A stretch of DNA of 64,000 bases, taken from NCBI GenBank assembly GCA_036346205.1, contig JARFJB010001910.1:2107001-2171000 (forward strand). Reading direction: 5' to 3'. Within the stretch, counting starts at the first letter, position 1, and every line of letters begins with the position of its first letter. Below the pieces are notes generated by a model. The model saw only the letters and a list, made by a program, of their open reading frames with translations, ran no database searches and was not told where the DNA came from. Source of the DNA: Vesta saturnalis (taxonomy: Eukaryota; Arthropoda; Insecta; Coleoptera; Lampyridae). Shown here piece after piece: positions 1 to 11,488 of the stretch. A program made the position numbers and the translations under genes.

Positions 1-1230
1 CGATATTAAATGTAGAAAAGTTCAAGCACGTGTCTTATAACTAAGCAGATTCTTCAGAAAATCTTGTCAGAATTTTAGGATCTACTTATTACCGATAGAT
101 GGTGTAGTGTAGACAGTGTATAATTATGTTATTTCAATGTAGAAATAAGTAAATGAAGGTATATAAGGACGAGTTAAATATGTATTTGTTCCAATAAAAT
201 AAATTAGAGAATCCTAAGAATGATATAAGTCAGTGGCGTAGCATAAAGGTTTTATTTAGGGTGGAATTATTATGTGTATTTACAGACTTTATTATAAAAT
301 TATGGATGTGGAGTAAAATACGGTAAATCAAATTACGCACGTTGCAAAATTATAATAAGTAATTATCAAATCGTTCAACTCTACTATCATCGTTTGAATG
401 GTTGCGATGTTACATAAATCATTCTGAAGGGCTTTAAAAAAATTATGTATTTAGTAATTGTTTTTCATGAATTTGTTAAAAACTTTTCTATAACATACGT
501 TTTAAATATTGATATATCTTCGTATAAACTTTCTAAAAACCTGTTTTTCGAGCTTAAAAGTAGCTTTGTGAATGTTTGTATGCCCGAAGTATGTTTGCTT
601 TCAATTTAAACAAAAAATCGTTACGCAGAGCTTATTTTACACACTAGATGAAGGCTAACTGAAAATCATTTTATAACATATTGGTTTCATTTATAGTTTT
701 TGTTTCAACGAACTTTAAGAGTACTGATGTTCTATTTCGGTTTGCAGCACATTTGTATAAGAATTTGTTAGTAAAACGGGCACCCACTTCGTTCAGGTAG
801 ATATTTACATACATACTAAACATTACCAACTTACATCATAGAATTTGTGACAACCATCATAAAACAAAGATACGGTATTAAAAATATAACATTGACAAGT
901 CATTAATTCTACTTCATTCTGAAAGTGTTCTTGGCATGAGCAATGTAAAAATAATTCATGAAGTTTAGTAAATGGGCGAATAGTATAGTATGCATAGCAA
1001 ATAGACATAATGTAAGCTCTGAATTGTTGATATTTTTTGCTTATTTTTATAAAACTAAATATAACTAGTTTATAAACGTAATACATCTGTACTTTATATG
1101 CATGCATCCATGACAAATAGGTTTTTTACGATATAGCTGCAATATAATCCAAAGATGATGCTTATCGTAGAACAAGTTAATAGATTTAATGCATGATGTG
1201 CACATTTCGAAATTTCTCACATAACGCTAT
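1..1230. other. AT-rich unassigned sequence
   Basis: I see no coding region, RNA gene or clear repeat here. Short ORFs in this stretch have no recognisable motif and look like chance openings in AT-rich DNA. Confidence 0.5.
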
Positions 1231-1308
1231 ATACAGGGTGTCCTATGTATCAATGTACTTTCATAATCCCTCAAAATAAGTACATTGATCCATAGGACAT
1301 CCTGCATA
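1231..1308. repeat. Short hairpin MITE with CAGGGTGTCC ends
   Basis: The stretch folds on itself. The left arm (1233-1260, beginning ACAGGGTGTCCTATG) is mirrored by the right arm (1278-1306, ending CATAGGACATCCTG) around a loop of about 17 bp. A TA dinucleotide precedes the left end. The terminal CAGGGTG is the same tip seen on the mariner elements elsewhere in this window, so this is probably a tiny non-autonomous Tc1/mariner derivative. Confidence 0.65.
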
Positions 1309-1310
1309 TA

Positions 1311-1711
1311 CAGGGTGATTCGCAGAAACTTCAGGAGCTCATTCTACATGTAAAAGTAAACAAAAAAAGTTATATAAACATAGGTCCGGAAATGCGTCCT
1401 TAGCAAGTTACGGCTAGCGAAAGATTTCGCCTATAATTTAGTACCCTGAGTGAAATGAAGGCTGGGAAAGTAAATTAAGAGGCTAAATCAGTGGTTTCCT
1501 ATGGTTGTTAACCTGAAAAATCGAATGAAATATAGCGCAGAACTGTATCTCTATTAGTTTTTAAAATTATACCACGTGGAACCTAAAAAAAATGGATCGA
1601 GAAACAATTTTTTTTTACGACTGACGTATAATAACTTTGTTAAATTATGTTAGACACACAAAATTTTAAAACAAAACTTGTTTGTTCACTTTTGCAGAAC
1701 TAAATATGTAG

Positions 1712-1712
<1 letters not shown>
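1311..1712 (+). repeat. Probable Tc1/mariner terminal fragment
   Basis: Directly after TA (1309-1310) the sequence starts CAGGGTGATTCGCAG. It continues into about 400 bp of moderately AT-rich DNA with no ORF, then runs into a (TA)n tract. The start resembles a mariner terminal inverted repeat. I could not find the matching opposite end, so this is either a solo end or an eroded element. Confidence 0.35.

Positions 1713-1787
<75 letters not shown>
1713..1787. repeat. (TA)n microsatellite
   Basis: A perfect TA dinucleotide run of about 37 units. It separates the putative mariner end on its left from unassigned sequence on its right. Confidence 0.95.
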
Positions 1788-1790
<3 letters not shown>

Positions 1791-2369
1791 ATTCAATACT
1801 AAACCTTAAAGGACGCAAAAATTTCTGTTTTTCTGTTGATCACAATAAAATAACAAAAATAAGAGCATTTTAGACGCTCTGATTTTTATTTTATCTTTTA
1901 TTTTCGAACTTTGTTATATACAGGGCTACCGAAATATGTGACAACGAATGTCCGTGTAATTATATAAATCATATTATTGTAAACTGAGATATAGCAAAGA
2001 CAGCACCTTTGAAAGTTTGTTACAGATTTGTTCTACATGTAGACTTTGATCAGTGTGCTTATTTTCACCGAAACTAGTGCATAACTGTAGGATTACTTTA
2101 GAGGAAAAATAGGACAATAGCTTGAGTGACACTAAATATGTTGTTTAAAAGTGTGATGGTAAACAGAACCGAAATATCCCAAATTTTGTTAACTTTTGGT
2201 TAAACGCATCTCTTTTTCGCTTTACGCCGCTGGGTACCTTTTGCCTTGTCGTCGGTCACTCGATACTACATAGTCTTTCGTCTAGTGCGTATCATTTGCC
2301 TATTACGGGAGGGTGCGGTGTAAGAGACCGACGTCACCAAAGTTGAATCTGGGTTAGTAAGAATGACGA
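1788..2369. other. Unassigned sequence upstream of piggyBac relic
   Basis: No gene is seen. A TA-CAGGGCTACCG tip at 1916-1928 may be another eroded mariner end. The last 200 bp (2160-2369) are less AT-rich and may be the 5' region of the piggyBac element that follows. I could not identify a piggyBac terminal repeat or a TTAA target site with confidence. Confidence 0.4.
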
Positions 2370-3039
2370 ATGCTTTTTGCTTTTTTTATTCTTATATTAC
2401 TACATTTAAGCTTATGCTATCCAACTATGTCTTATCAACAAGAAGAGAGATTGCAACAATTATCTGATGAGGTTGCAACTGATTCCGAAGCTGAAGCAGA
2501 GGATGTTAGTGCAAGTTTACAACACGGTCGTTCAGAAAAACGGGACGCCTCCAGGACTTCACTGACCATGGTGACTATTGCTTCCTGCCGAATCAACTGC
2601 GTCCCGAGTTCTAAATCTTATTGGAGAAATGATTATGTACAAAAATTAAATGTCAGAACTCGTACAGAAAATATAGTTGCCAGGATTAAGAGGTAAGATT
2701 AGAAAGAAGTTAAAAATAGAGAAAACTGGAAATGTTTTTTTACTGATGCTATGCTTGAAAACATTGTTATATGTAGCAATACAGTTATAACAATGCAGTC
2801 ATATGATGAAGCTAACAACCGCACCGCTAGTCTAACAGACCCCACTGAAGACAAAGTATTATTAGGTTTGTTATATATTTATGGAGCTAACAAAAGCAAT
2901 CATCAAAATACTGAGGAACCTTTCCGAAATGATGGTAGATCTATGGAAATTTATAGAGTGACAATATCTTAAATTTCTGCTGAAGCATATTCGATTTGAC
3001 AACAAGGAAACTCGAATTCAAAGACAACAATCTGATAAT

Positions 3040-3364
3040 TATTATAAGTTTTTTTTTAACAAAAGCTTATAATAATTTCATATTAGTCAAGTTGCTTTGG
3101 AATCTGTAAATCCTTGCGATATTGCAGGCTCACATTCCATTAATATAAGTAATTTGATTGTAATATTATTATATTTAGAATTTACATCAGTTCTGCATAC
3201 ATAAAGACAAAATTTACATCGATTGGGGTTTGCATCTCGATGGCGCAGTTAGTTAGTGCGGTACTCTAGCAAAGTACAGGTCGTATGTTCAAATCTTACT
3301 CGAGGTAAACTTTTTATTTATGTATTTAATAAAATTAATAATAATTTTTAACAATTTGATAAGA
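3040..3364 (+). repeat. Insert in piggyBac relic carrying a tRNA-like core
   Basis: Transposase homology stops near 3040 and resumes near 3365, so about 320 bp were inserted or replaced. The insert is AT-rich and holds the tRNA-shaped sequence at 3234-3306, followed within 5 bp by a T-run that could end RNA polymerase III transcription. A tRNA-derived SINE or a retroposed tRNA fits best. I could not delimit target-site duplications. Confidence 0.5.
3234..3306 (+). tRNA. tRNA-Ala(AGC)-shaped sequence, probably SINE head or pseudo-tRNA
   Basis: A full 73-nt cloverleaf can be drawn. The acceptor stem has 7 bp (ATCTCGA with TCGAGGT, one G-T pair), the D stem GCGC/GTGC, the anticodon stem GTACT/AGTAC with loop CTAGCAA (anticodon AGC, alanine), and the T stem GTATG/CTTAC with loop TTCAAAT and one mismatch. 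A TTTTT tract lies at 3311-3315. The G3-U70 pair that marks true alanine tRNAs is absent (C3-G70), and the sequence lies inside a dead transposon. I therefore favour a SINE head or pseudogene over a working tRNA gene. Confidence 0.45.
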
Positions 3365-4424
3365 TGGCTGTAGTATGTGATCTATTGGAGGATTTTAATG
3401 CCAATTTACAGTCACATTACAAACTCTCAGCTTATACAACGATAGATGAAAAATTGCAGGCATTTTGTGGAAAACGTGCCTCAAAAACCTAATCATTGTG
3501 GTGTACGTGACGTAAACATGTTTAAACGTCCAAAACGGATGTTTATGTTGCCAAGCAGCCTGACGGTCCATTTAGTGTAGATAACTCAAATATTGCCTTA
3601 GTATCTCACAGCCTATATAGGGATCTGGCAGTAATGTTACAATGAGCAACTTTTTCATGAGCACACAGTTGGCAGATATGCTTCTAAAAGAATACCGTCT
3701 AACTGTAATTGGTACAATACGAAAAAACAAACCCCAAATATCTTGCTTTCACAAATATAAATAATTCAGCAGGTACATTAATGTTTGCTTTTCAGAAGGA
3801 ATGTAAAATAGTACCTTATATTCCTCTAAAGAATAAAAACAAGAATGTGTTAGCACTATCAACAATGCATGAGGATGACAGTCTTAATTTACTGGTAAGC
3901 TAGAAAAAATAATGGAAGATATTAAAGCAAAAGGAGTCGATAAATTGTGTGCCGCATATAATTGTGCTGATTCAACTAGCTTGTGGTGATTTTGTATTGT
4001 TGCCTAAATGTTGCTGAAAGAAATACTGCAGAGCTAACAGAAAAAACGTATTCTCAGGAGAGCATTTCTTAGGGATTTAGGATTTGATTTACTAGACACT
4101 CACATTAAAAGACGAGCTCTGCAGCAAAACCTACCAAAGGCGACAAGATTGAGATTAGCCGACATTTTGGAGCTTAACGCAAACTCACAGAACAACGATA
4201 ATCCAGTTCATGGGAGATGTGCATTTTGTGATAGTAAAAATGCAGTAAATTCTTGGGACGATTAGAGTTATAATGTCGTTTTTTCATTAAAAGTGTTTTT
4301 TTAGTAGTACATTTTGTGTAAAATGTTTATTTATCTATACTTAAGGTACGATGTTTTAGAATGGCTGTTACTTTGTTTATTAGTTAAGACGTTTAGTGTT
4401 TGGTTTTACATTATATAGAAGTTT

Positions 4425-4512
4425 CTATACTTAAAATACTGATCTTTTTTGGTATTTTTAATGGTGTATTTTATATTAAAGTTATACAATGTAAACGTTT
4501 CAATAACACTTG
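4425..4512 (-). repeat. Penelope-like element terminal sequence
   Basis: On the minus strand this reads AGATAACTGCAAGTGTTATT followed by GAAACGTTTACA and an AT-rich tail. The same motif occurs at 35055-35143, inverted at 34804-34905, and in looser form at 42475-42540 beyond a Penelope-like coding relic. A small hairpin followed by GAAACGTTTA is typical of Penelope-like 3' ends in arthropods. Here it forms the left edge of the duplicated segment that starts near 4466. Confidence 0.5.
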
Positions 4513-5760
4513 CAGTTATCTAGAACTTCTTCGCGAGCATTTTGGAAACAGAATAATCTCTTGTGGAACGGACTTCGATTACCTTTTACATTCACCTGAC
4601 CTTACGCCACCAGATGCATACAATTGGGGTACGATGAAAGAGTATTCCGCTCTGATGATGCACCAATGGATATTGCAGAACTACGGCAAACAGTAATAGC
4701 TTATTTCCAACAACTGCGTCAACCACTATTTATGAATATTTTCAATGATGTGCAAAATCGCTATGAAGCTTGTTTACGCCGTAATGGTGCTCATTTCGAA
4801 CATGTAAATTACAAAAATTAATAAAGTTGTTTTCGGTACTGTTTATTTTAGCGAATACAGTTCCATTTTTCACGAAATTACTTTCTTCAAACGCTCACTG
4901 TCAACTACCTACCTTGAGATTTCTAAGCCGCCGCTGCTGATTTAACAAAGTTGAAATTTTACAAATGTGTGATTACACGTTTCAATAGCGCCATCTAGTG
5001 GTCATTTGTAACAATATAAAAACCCCATAATAAGCCGAGTATATAATTGTAAATGTTTGAAACATTATCAGTGTATAATACAAGGTCAACCATCCTATCA
5101 CCTATAGATAAACATTGTTTGCCTGGAAAATTTTGAGCTCAAGCTATTTTTCTCACAGATTGAATCCAATCCAGGTGAAGATAAAACTGCCAACTGCATT
5201 CCCAATCGACCAGATGTAATTGTATACGGAACTAGTCTCCATAAATTCTCCATAAAATTAAAACGAACAGGCCTACATTGTTCCTTTGTCACAACGGTTA
5301 CTTTGAAAACAATTTTCAATAATTTCAACCCCTTTCTGAATGGTATAAACCATTTTACTAACTAGAAATTATCTAGCCATTAACTCTCGCACAGTACTCA
5401 CAGCTTTTATGATACTTTTATTAATGCTATAATGCGAAACTAGAGTGCTTGTTCGAAATTGTATTGTAGTAAGTTAAGTAGTACATTTTCGTTCTGAAAT
5501 CTCGTAAATACACGCACGTAACTGAACCATGGGTGTATAACCAAGATTTTATTCAAAAATAATTCGTTTACCAGCCTCTGGTCGTGGAAACCATATTTTG
5601 TACACTTCTTAAGGTACTAAATCACCGTTCCATAGGTGGTTGAACGGAAATGTGCCAAACAAATTCAAGTGATCTACTCGCTAGGAGGCAATCTCGTATG
5701 ACATGAGACTCTATTAACGACCTTCTTAATTAGACTTGATGATGCGACTCCTTACACAGA
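4466..5760 (+). repeat. Duplicated segment, copy 1 (partner 14757-16085)
   Basis: This segment matches 14757-16085 in the same orientation and order. The match is close to identical over the first kilobase. Differences are mostly small deletions in this copy, for example near 5075 and 5185. Agreement falls off past about 5540. The segment contains a Penelope-like end, a mariner transposase C-terminus and about 700 bp of non-coding sequence. A GCGCCATCTAGTGG motif lies at 4988-5001. Confidence 0.85.
4515..4821 (+). pseudogene. Tc1/mariner transposase C-terminal fragment
   Basis: Two overlapping frames together give the last third of an insect mariner-type transposase. The motif HSPDLTPPDAYNWG (4588-4630) carries the third catalytic Asp. 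A frameshift near 4630-4645 follows, then AELRQTVIAYFQQL and the family-typical ending RRNGAHFEH (4780-4805). The catalytic core upstream is missing; it has been replaced by a Penelope-like terminus. An almost identical copy with the same frameshift lies at 14805-15111, so the damage predates the duplication. Confidence 0.8.
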
Positions 5761-6540
5761 ACTGTCACAGTCTGCATGACTTAACCTAGATAGGCGTTTA
5801 GAAATCAGTAAGCTTGTAGTTGAAAACAGTAGATGGAGGCCGACGGCAGGATTAGGACATATAACCAAGCTTTCATAATATATTTAATAAGTCCATAAGG
5901 AATTAACATTATTGCATACTGCTTAGGATAATTCAATTATATATTCCCTATTTTTAAAAAGCTCAAAAATTGCCTCCCTAAATTCATAATGAGATGAATA
6001 CATATTTTGGAATCCATCGAAATGGAAGCGGATCTCATTATTGAACACTTTCTTCTACTAATTAAAAACCTCAGTAATTAAAGTTCCTTGCCTTCTCTAC
6101 AACAACTTACTTTAATAATGTGAATGAAATGGGTTAAAAAGAAGGTAAATTTACCTGCAGTTAAAAATTTTCAAATTAAAAAATACTTAATAAATATAAG
6201 AAATTGGTGATAAATTAATTATAAAAATCTTAAAAATATTTAGATTAAAGCGTACAGCCCATACACAAAACTTTTAATTTTGATAAACCCCTTTATTTCT
6301 TAAATTTCTCTTGTTCACATACTATAAATTTAGATAAAGTCATCAACTAGCTTTTTCTAGACATATTTACCTTTCTTCAAGAATATTTAAAACTTCTATA
6401 GGAAAATTTTAAAACATTTATGTTTATAAAATGCCCAGGCATTTAGAAGTAGTTAGCAATTCAAATCCCTGAATATTCAATTCCTTAAATGACACCATTC
6501 ATAAACCTAACTATTTGCTTATCATTTTGTTTCGCCTTTA
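5761..6540 (+). repeat. Heavily degraded copy of 16085-16950
   Basis: Scattered matches in the same order link this stretch to 16.1-16.95 kb. Examples are GTTCCTTGCC near 6084 against GTTCCTTGCG near 16590, and ACAGCCCATACACAAAAC near 6254 against the CATAAGCCCATGACAAC stretch near 16820. It continues the duplicated segment that starts at 4466, but at much lower identity and with many small indels. No coding potential is seen. Confidence 0.5.
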
Positions 6541-7023
6541 AAGTAACTGTTCGATAGCTTACTAAATGTATTCCTGTTTTACCAACATAGCGGAATTAAA
6601 TTTTACTGACTTGTTAATAAATTTACAACTAACCGTTCAAGAAATGATAAAGCGTGACTTTTATACTGATCATATCTTCAATCCAAGATGATAATTACAG
6701 AATAGAAAGAATAGTTAAGAATGTTGATGGTAGTTGGTATAGGAATTTAAATTCTCAAATACATGAGTTTAATCGATGATGATGTTGAACCAGATCAACG
6801 GTTAAAATCAAGATTAGATAGTAATTGATAACTTCGTATTCAAAGCATGTTATTAAATCAATAACTTGATGTATTGTTGTTTATAATAATAATAATAATA
6901 ATATATATTTTCAAAACGTTAAGCTTTCCTTCGGTTTTGTTAAAAACCTGTTTTTTCTAGCGGTGCTCCACCGTCTTGATTCATGTTTGCAAGTTTACAA
7001 GTTTTTCGCTTTAGCGTTTTTCG

Positions 7024-7065
<42 letters not shown>

Positions 7066-7617
7066 ATACGTGTGCGTGCGAGGGTACGTGGCGTGCGAAC
7101 GCTCGTCGTGAGCTTGCGTACGTGCGACGTGCGTCGTTCGTGCGTACGTGCAAGCGTGCAGGTCGTACTTGAGCGTTCGCAGTGCGTGACGTGCGAGCGT
7201 ACGTGCGAACCTGCGTGCGTGTGCGTGTGCGTTTTTCGTTGATCCTCGTGCTAAAGCAGTGCTAGTCGATTGTATGTAGTTGTAGGCCCTATTGTGTTGA
7301 CTAAGAGCTATAATTGGAAGCGTTGCTTGCTATACCTGACCGTGGAGTTATGTTTAATCAGCTTTTGTTTTGACAGATGTATTTATTTATGATAAGATCA
7401 GGCTTGCATGTAAAGTAATATAGAGGTGAAACTAACTAGCTCATGTGTTTTGCTGCTACACGTATCACAGTATTGAAGATTCTGTTTATGTATTAGAAAA
7501 CGTATTACAGCTTCGAAACAGAGTGCAATAAAAAATTGAAGAAAGTGAATACGGTACAACTTCGGCGAGCAGACTTAAAGGTTTTAAGTGCGTACAGCAT
7601 TCCCAGAGCAGCGTTGA
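6541..7617 (+). repeat. Single copy of the palindrome arm (partner 11030-12060)
   Basis: The stretch 6840-7617 matches the right arm of the large palindrome (11310-12060) almost base for base. It includes the GT microsatellite, the CpG-rich block, and the end at GCAGCGTTGA. The first 300 bp (6541-6840) match 11030-11310 only loosely. All three arm copies stop at the same GCAGCGTTGA, which marks a real element boundary. Confidence 0.8.
7027..7236. repeat. (GT)n followed by CpG-dense alternating block, copy 1
   Basis: A GT run (7029-7064) passes into about 170 bp built mostly of CGTACG, GTGCGTGCG and similar alternating pyrimidine/purine steps. It is very CpG-rich for this genome. ORFs made of Cys-Val repeats here are by-products of the repeat. 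Confidence 0.9.
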
Positions 7618-8700
7618 TTGATTGCAAATTCCTTAACGGTCCAAGTTAGTCTTAAACAAGATTTAATAGCTAAAGGTTTAAACTTAAGCATAGAATTAAT
7701 AATTTATGGCAGTTACTCGGCTTGAGATATTCGAATGTCAGATCATCCCTAATTGATTAAAACACAAGAAAACATTTCCTTTCCTAAATACATAATGGAT
7801 AATTACAATTTTCACTGCATCGTCAAATGGAAGGAATTTATATTTACATAACTTTACAATATTAAAATTCTAATACAGGTTACTTGCGTTTTAACAAATC
7901 ATTATCGTAATAAAAGCTGTAGAAGAAGAAAGGGACCAAAGAAATAAAGGTCAAATTTCAATTTGATAAGAATACTTCAAAATTTATCAAAATGAACTTT
8001 TATAAAAAACTAAAATGGGCAATAAAATTACTTGTAACAACATTTAATATATCTAAATACATGTCGATCATAAGCCATAAACACAAACTATATTTTTGAT
8101 TAAACCTTATTATTCGGATTTAAATTTCCTTGCTTCGAATTCTAAAAATTTCAGATATATACGGTTTAAAATAAGAAGTCTTGTTAATGAATGTTTATAT
8201 TTTTTAAGAACTCAAATTAATATTACCGAATATATAGTTTTTATTAACTTTTTATATAAAAATGGTTAAATATTCTAAAAGTCTATAAGTGACCGTATTT
8301 CAAGTTATCGTTTAATGAAACCTAATTTCTCGTTATTATTTTTCTCTAATCAACTTTATCAATTCTAACCTCAACATGTTTTTAGTAAGTCGCATAGCGA
8401 AATTGTTTATAATAATCTAAAATTAATCTTAAAGGTGACAACTTCTGAAAGTTTACTGGTTAAATATAAGTAAACTCTTAACTTAATTATTCTATATTGA
8501 AAGTATTGAAATCTAAAAGTAATGAGATAAAATTATAGACAGGATAGTTTAAAAAAACGTTAAACTTTAAAATAAATGTACTGATTTAATTAAATTATTA
8601 TTAAAATATTTATATTAGAATGTTATAAATGGTGTTTTAAAACCTTGGACTCTGTTTTCGGGTAAAATTTTCAAACGCATCTTTCTTTTTAATGTTAACA
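7618..8700 (+). repeat. Degraded copy of 16230-17650
   Basis: Ordered matches to 16.23-17.65 kb run through this region, for example CATAAGCC near 8070 with the same string near 16830, and ACCTTGGACTCTG...CAAACGCATC (8642-8682) against the 17600-17650 sequence. This copy is shorter (about 1.08 kb against 1.42 kb), with many small gaps. The source covers the left end of the 16.7-kb mariner plus its flank, so this is a copied locus and not an independent transposon insertion. Confidence 0.55.
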
Positions 8701-9120
8701 GAGATAGAAAGTAAAATGAAAAGCTCTGTCGCTGCAATGTAGTCGTCAATTTGTATTTGCTGCAGGTGCAAATTTTTTAAAAATCGACGAGAGCGTCTGG
8801 AATCCTTAAAGATAAGCGAAAAACATTTCATGCTCCAATGCGGTCTAAAATCGAACATTTTGCTCTATCACTGGAAAATTCGATGGATTTATTCAATGTA
8901 AAAGTTTAACATATAATGAAGATGCTGTGACTACAAATTAACTTTAAAAAGTGATTCAATCATTTTTAGATAAATCACTTCTTCACTTAAGAAATAACTG
9001 CTATGAATTACAATGTTACAAAAAATTCTGTTTTTATTAAAACGATCACTTAAGTTGTATAGAAGTGTAGAATAAACGTTAATCTTCGCGCAGACTTAAG
9101 GTTTATGTCTAGATTCCGTA
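8701..9120. other. Unassigned sequence
   Basis: No gene or repeat relationship could be established. It lies between the degraded copy on its left and the direct repeat that flanks the palindrome. Confidence 0.4.
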
Positions 9121-9605
9121 AGCTTGAAACATTTAATTGACTAACAATCTTCATTCCATGTATAATGTCTAAAACTATAGTTATTACAGCTTTTATTACA
9201 AATAATCTTCAATAGTAAAAATGGAATGTAGTATCTACAAAATCAGAGATGATATCAATGACAAAACTTTAAATAAAATTAGTCATCTTATTTCAATTAG
9301 AATTTTTAACACGTTAGTGACATTGCTATTATCCCAGAAAAAATCCACACGATGATTCGGCACCGAGTGTGAGATGCTTAACACAGCCACAATAAGAATG
9401 TGTTTTCGACTTGTAGTGCTTCTATCAACTACCAGACACGCACCTCACCGATGATTATCTAAACACGGACCCACAACAACCAAAGCAAGACCTACCTAAT
9501 TGACGAGAGTGGTAACAGAGGGTTGTTTGAGTTTCAAACCTACTTGTTTCTAGGTTAACAATTTTCTCAATGAATGAGTATGTGTTGTAAATAAAATTTC
9601 GTATA
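9121..9605 (+). repeat. Direct repeat flanking palindrome, left copy
   Basis: This matches 12055-12590 in the same orientation. The first half is indel-rich. The stretch from GACGAGAGTGGTAACAGAGG (9502) to the end is nearly identical. It ends exactly where the left palindrome arm begins (TTCAACGCTGC at 9606). Confidence 0.75.
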
Positions 9606-9959
9606 TAGATAAATTCAACGCTGCTCTGGGAATGCTGTACCACTTAAAACCTTTAAGTCTGCTCGCCGAAGTTGTACCGTATTCACTTTCTTCAATTTTT
9701 ATTTGCACTCTGTTTCGAAGCTGTAATACGTTTTTCTAATACATAAACAGAATCTTCAATACTGTGATACGTGTAGCAAAAACACATGAGCTAGTTTTTC
9801 ACCTCTATATTACTTTACATGCAAGCCTGATCTTATCATAAAAAATACATCTGTCAAAAAGCTGATTAAACATAACTCCACGGCAGGTATAGCAACCGCC
9901 CTTTTAACTCTTAGTCAACACAATAGGGCCTACAACTACATACAATCGACGCACGCTTT

Positions 9960-10115
9960 AGCACGAGGATCAGACACGCACGCACGCACGCACGTCGCCG
10001 TACGCACGCACGGGAACGCTCGCGCCGCACGCCGCTTGCACGTCCACGAACGGCCCCCGCACGTACGCAACTCACACGTGGGTTCGCACGCCCGCGCTCG
10101 CACGCACGCACGTTG

Positions 10116-10145
<30 letters not shown>
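9960..10145. repeat. CpG-dense alternating block and (CA)n, left arm
   Basis: Mirror image of 11489-11690. Repeated GCACGCACG and CGTACGCAC steps are followed by a CA run (10116-10144). Confidence 0.9.
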
Positions 10146-10146
<1 letters not shown>

Positions 10147-11038
10147 GAGAAGGCGAAACACGCTAAAGCGAAAAACTTGTAAACCAAACATGAATCAAGA
10201 CGGTGGAGCACCGCTAGAAAAAACAGGTTTATTAACAAAACCGAAGGAAAGCTTAACGTTTTGAAAATATATTAATTATTATTATTATTAAAACAACAAT
10301 ACATCATTATTTTTAATAACATGCTTTATCGGTTTTCTTCTTTTACCCGTGAGTCGTCCTCATCATCATCCCGATTTTGAGATTTCCCCCCCTCCATTTT
10401 TCTTCTTCTGTGAATCATCATCTTGGATGTGAGATAATCAGCTCAACCACGTCATCGCTTTCATCATTATCTTGAACGGTTATGTTGTTTTAAAAAAGTC
10501 AGTAAAATCAATGTCCGCTGATGTTTATAAACAGGAGAATACATTATAGTAATGCTCACTCGATGACAGTTAATTTAAAGAGCGAAACACACGTGAAACG
10601 AGAACGCAGCTAGCTTTGGGTTTTGCAAGCGTACTCGTCAATGTTATAAATGGACATATTCGGGGATGTCAAGTATTGAAAACACTCAACATAGCCCCTC
10701 ATGTTTTATAAATCTAAACCTCTTTTATGGTCGAGGTATTTTATCCAAGAAAGGAACGCAGTTAGTTTTTCGCAAGCGTGTTTAGTGAAGGAATTTTTTA
10801 AATGACATCACACCAACATAGTCCCGATATGAAAAACCATTCGAGGTTTTTCTAAGACGCCGTCTTAGGATAAAATACCTCGACCATAAAAAGGGTTTAG
10901 ATTTAAAACATGCCCCAGGGGCTATGTTTGTGTTAGTCAATACTTAACATCCCAATATTGATTATATCATTGACGGAGCTTGCGCACAAAAAACAGCTGC
11001 GTTCTCTTTCCGGTGTTTCGCTCTTTAAAGTGTAACTG

Positions 11039-11227
11039 TTGGTGAGCATTACTATAATGTATTCTCCTGTTTATGAGCCAACATCAGCGGACATTAGAGA
11101 TTTTACTGACTTGTTAATAAACTATTACAACATAACCGTTCAAGATAATGATGAAAGCGATGACGTGGTTGAGCTGATGTATCTCACATCCAAGATGATG
11201 ATTCACAGAAGAAAAGAAGAGCAATGA
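11039..11227 (+). other. Unrecognised acidic ORF in palindrome core
   Basis: A 62-codon open frame beginning MVSITIMYSPVYEPTSADI and continuing with an Asp/Glu-rich stretch. I do not recognise it. The equivalent sequence in the left arm (10430-10570) and in the single arm copy (6545-6700) is broken by indels. A relative at 55915-55960 keeps the YEPTSADI coding sequence on its minus strand. It could be the last piece of an element-encoded protein, or chance. Confidence 0.2.
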
Positions 11228-11488
11228 GGTAGGGGGAAGGGCAAATCTCAAAATCATGATGATGATGATGAGGACGACTCACGGTTCAAGAAGAAGAAGA
11301 AACCGATAAAGCATGTTATTAAATATAATGATGTATTGTTGTTTATAAATAATAATAATAATATATTTTCAAAACGTTAAGCTTTCCTTCGGTTTTGTTA
11401 ATAAACCTGTTTTTTCTAGCGGTGCTCCACCGTCTTGATTCATGTTTGCAAGTTTACAAGTTTTTCGCTTTAGCGTGTTTTCGCTCTC

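Larger units (their letters stand above)
2427..4265 (+). pseudogene. piggyBac-like transposase, decayed
   Basis: Remnant of a piggyBac-family DDBD transposase, the enzyme that cuts and pastes its element at TTAA sites. I place the start at the ATG at 2427 because an acidic N-terminus typical of the family follows at once (MSYQQEERLQQLSDE, then Asp/Glu-rich). Family segments then appear in order across several frames: a helical part near 2720-2990 (KCFFTDAMLENIV), TIDEKLQAFCGKRA at about 3440-3480 carrying the first catalytic Asp, [10 protein letters not shown] at 3635-3660 where the second Asp is lost, [15 protein letters not shown] at 3690-3730, KAKGVDKL near 3925 with the third Asp, and a C-terminal segment ending in GRCAFCDSKN (4215-4250), what remains of the Cys-rich tail. 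Stops, frameshifts and a 0.3-kb insert at about 3040-3364 break it. It is certainly inactive. Confidence 0.85.

Noticed and set aside
2370..2426. Hydrophobic N-terminal signal peptide on the 2370 ORF
   Set aside because: The leading MLFAFFILILL is better explained as AT-rich 5' leader. The piggyBac-like protein starts at the in-frame ATG at 2427 with its acidic segment.
5098..5328. 76-codon minus-strand ORF, with a near copy at 15460-15654
   Set aside because: No recognisable domain. It is conserved only because the whole segment is duplicated, and the frame changes between copies at small indels.
7030..7242. ORFs beginning MCVCVCV in the GT/CpG block (also at 9911-10238 and 11489-11734)
   Set aside because: Open frames arise from the GT repeat and the stop-poor CG-rich block. 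They have no independent evidence of coding.
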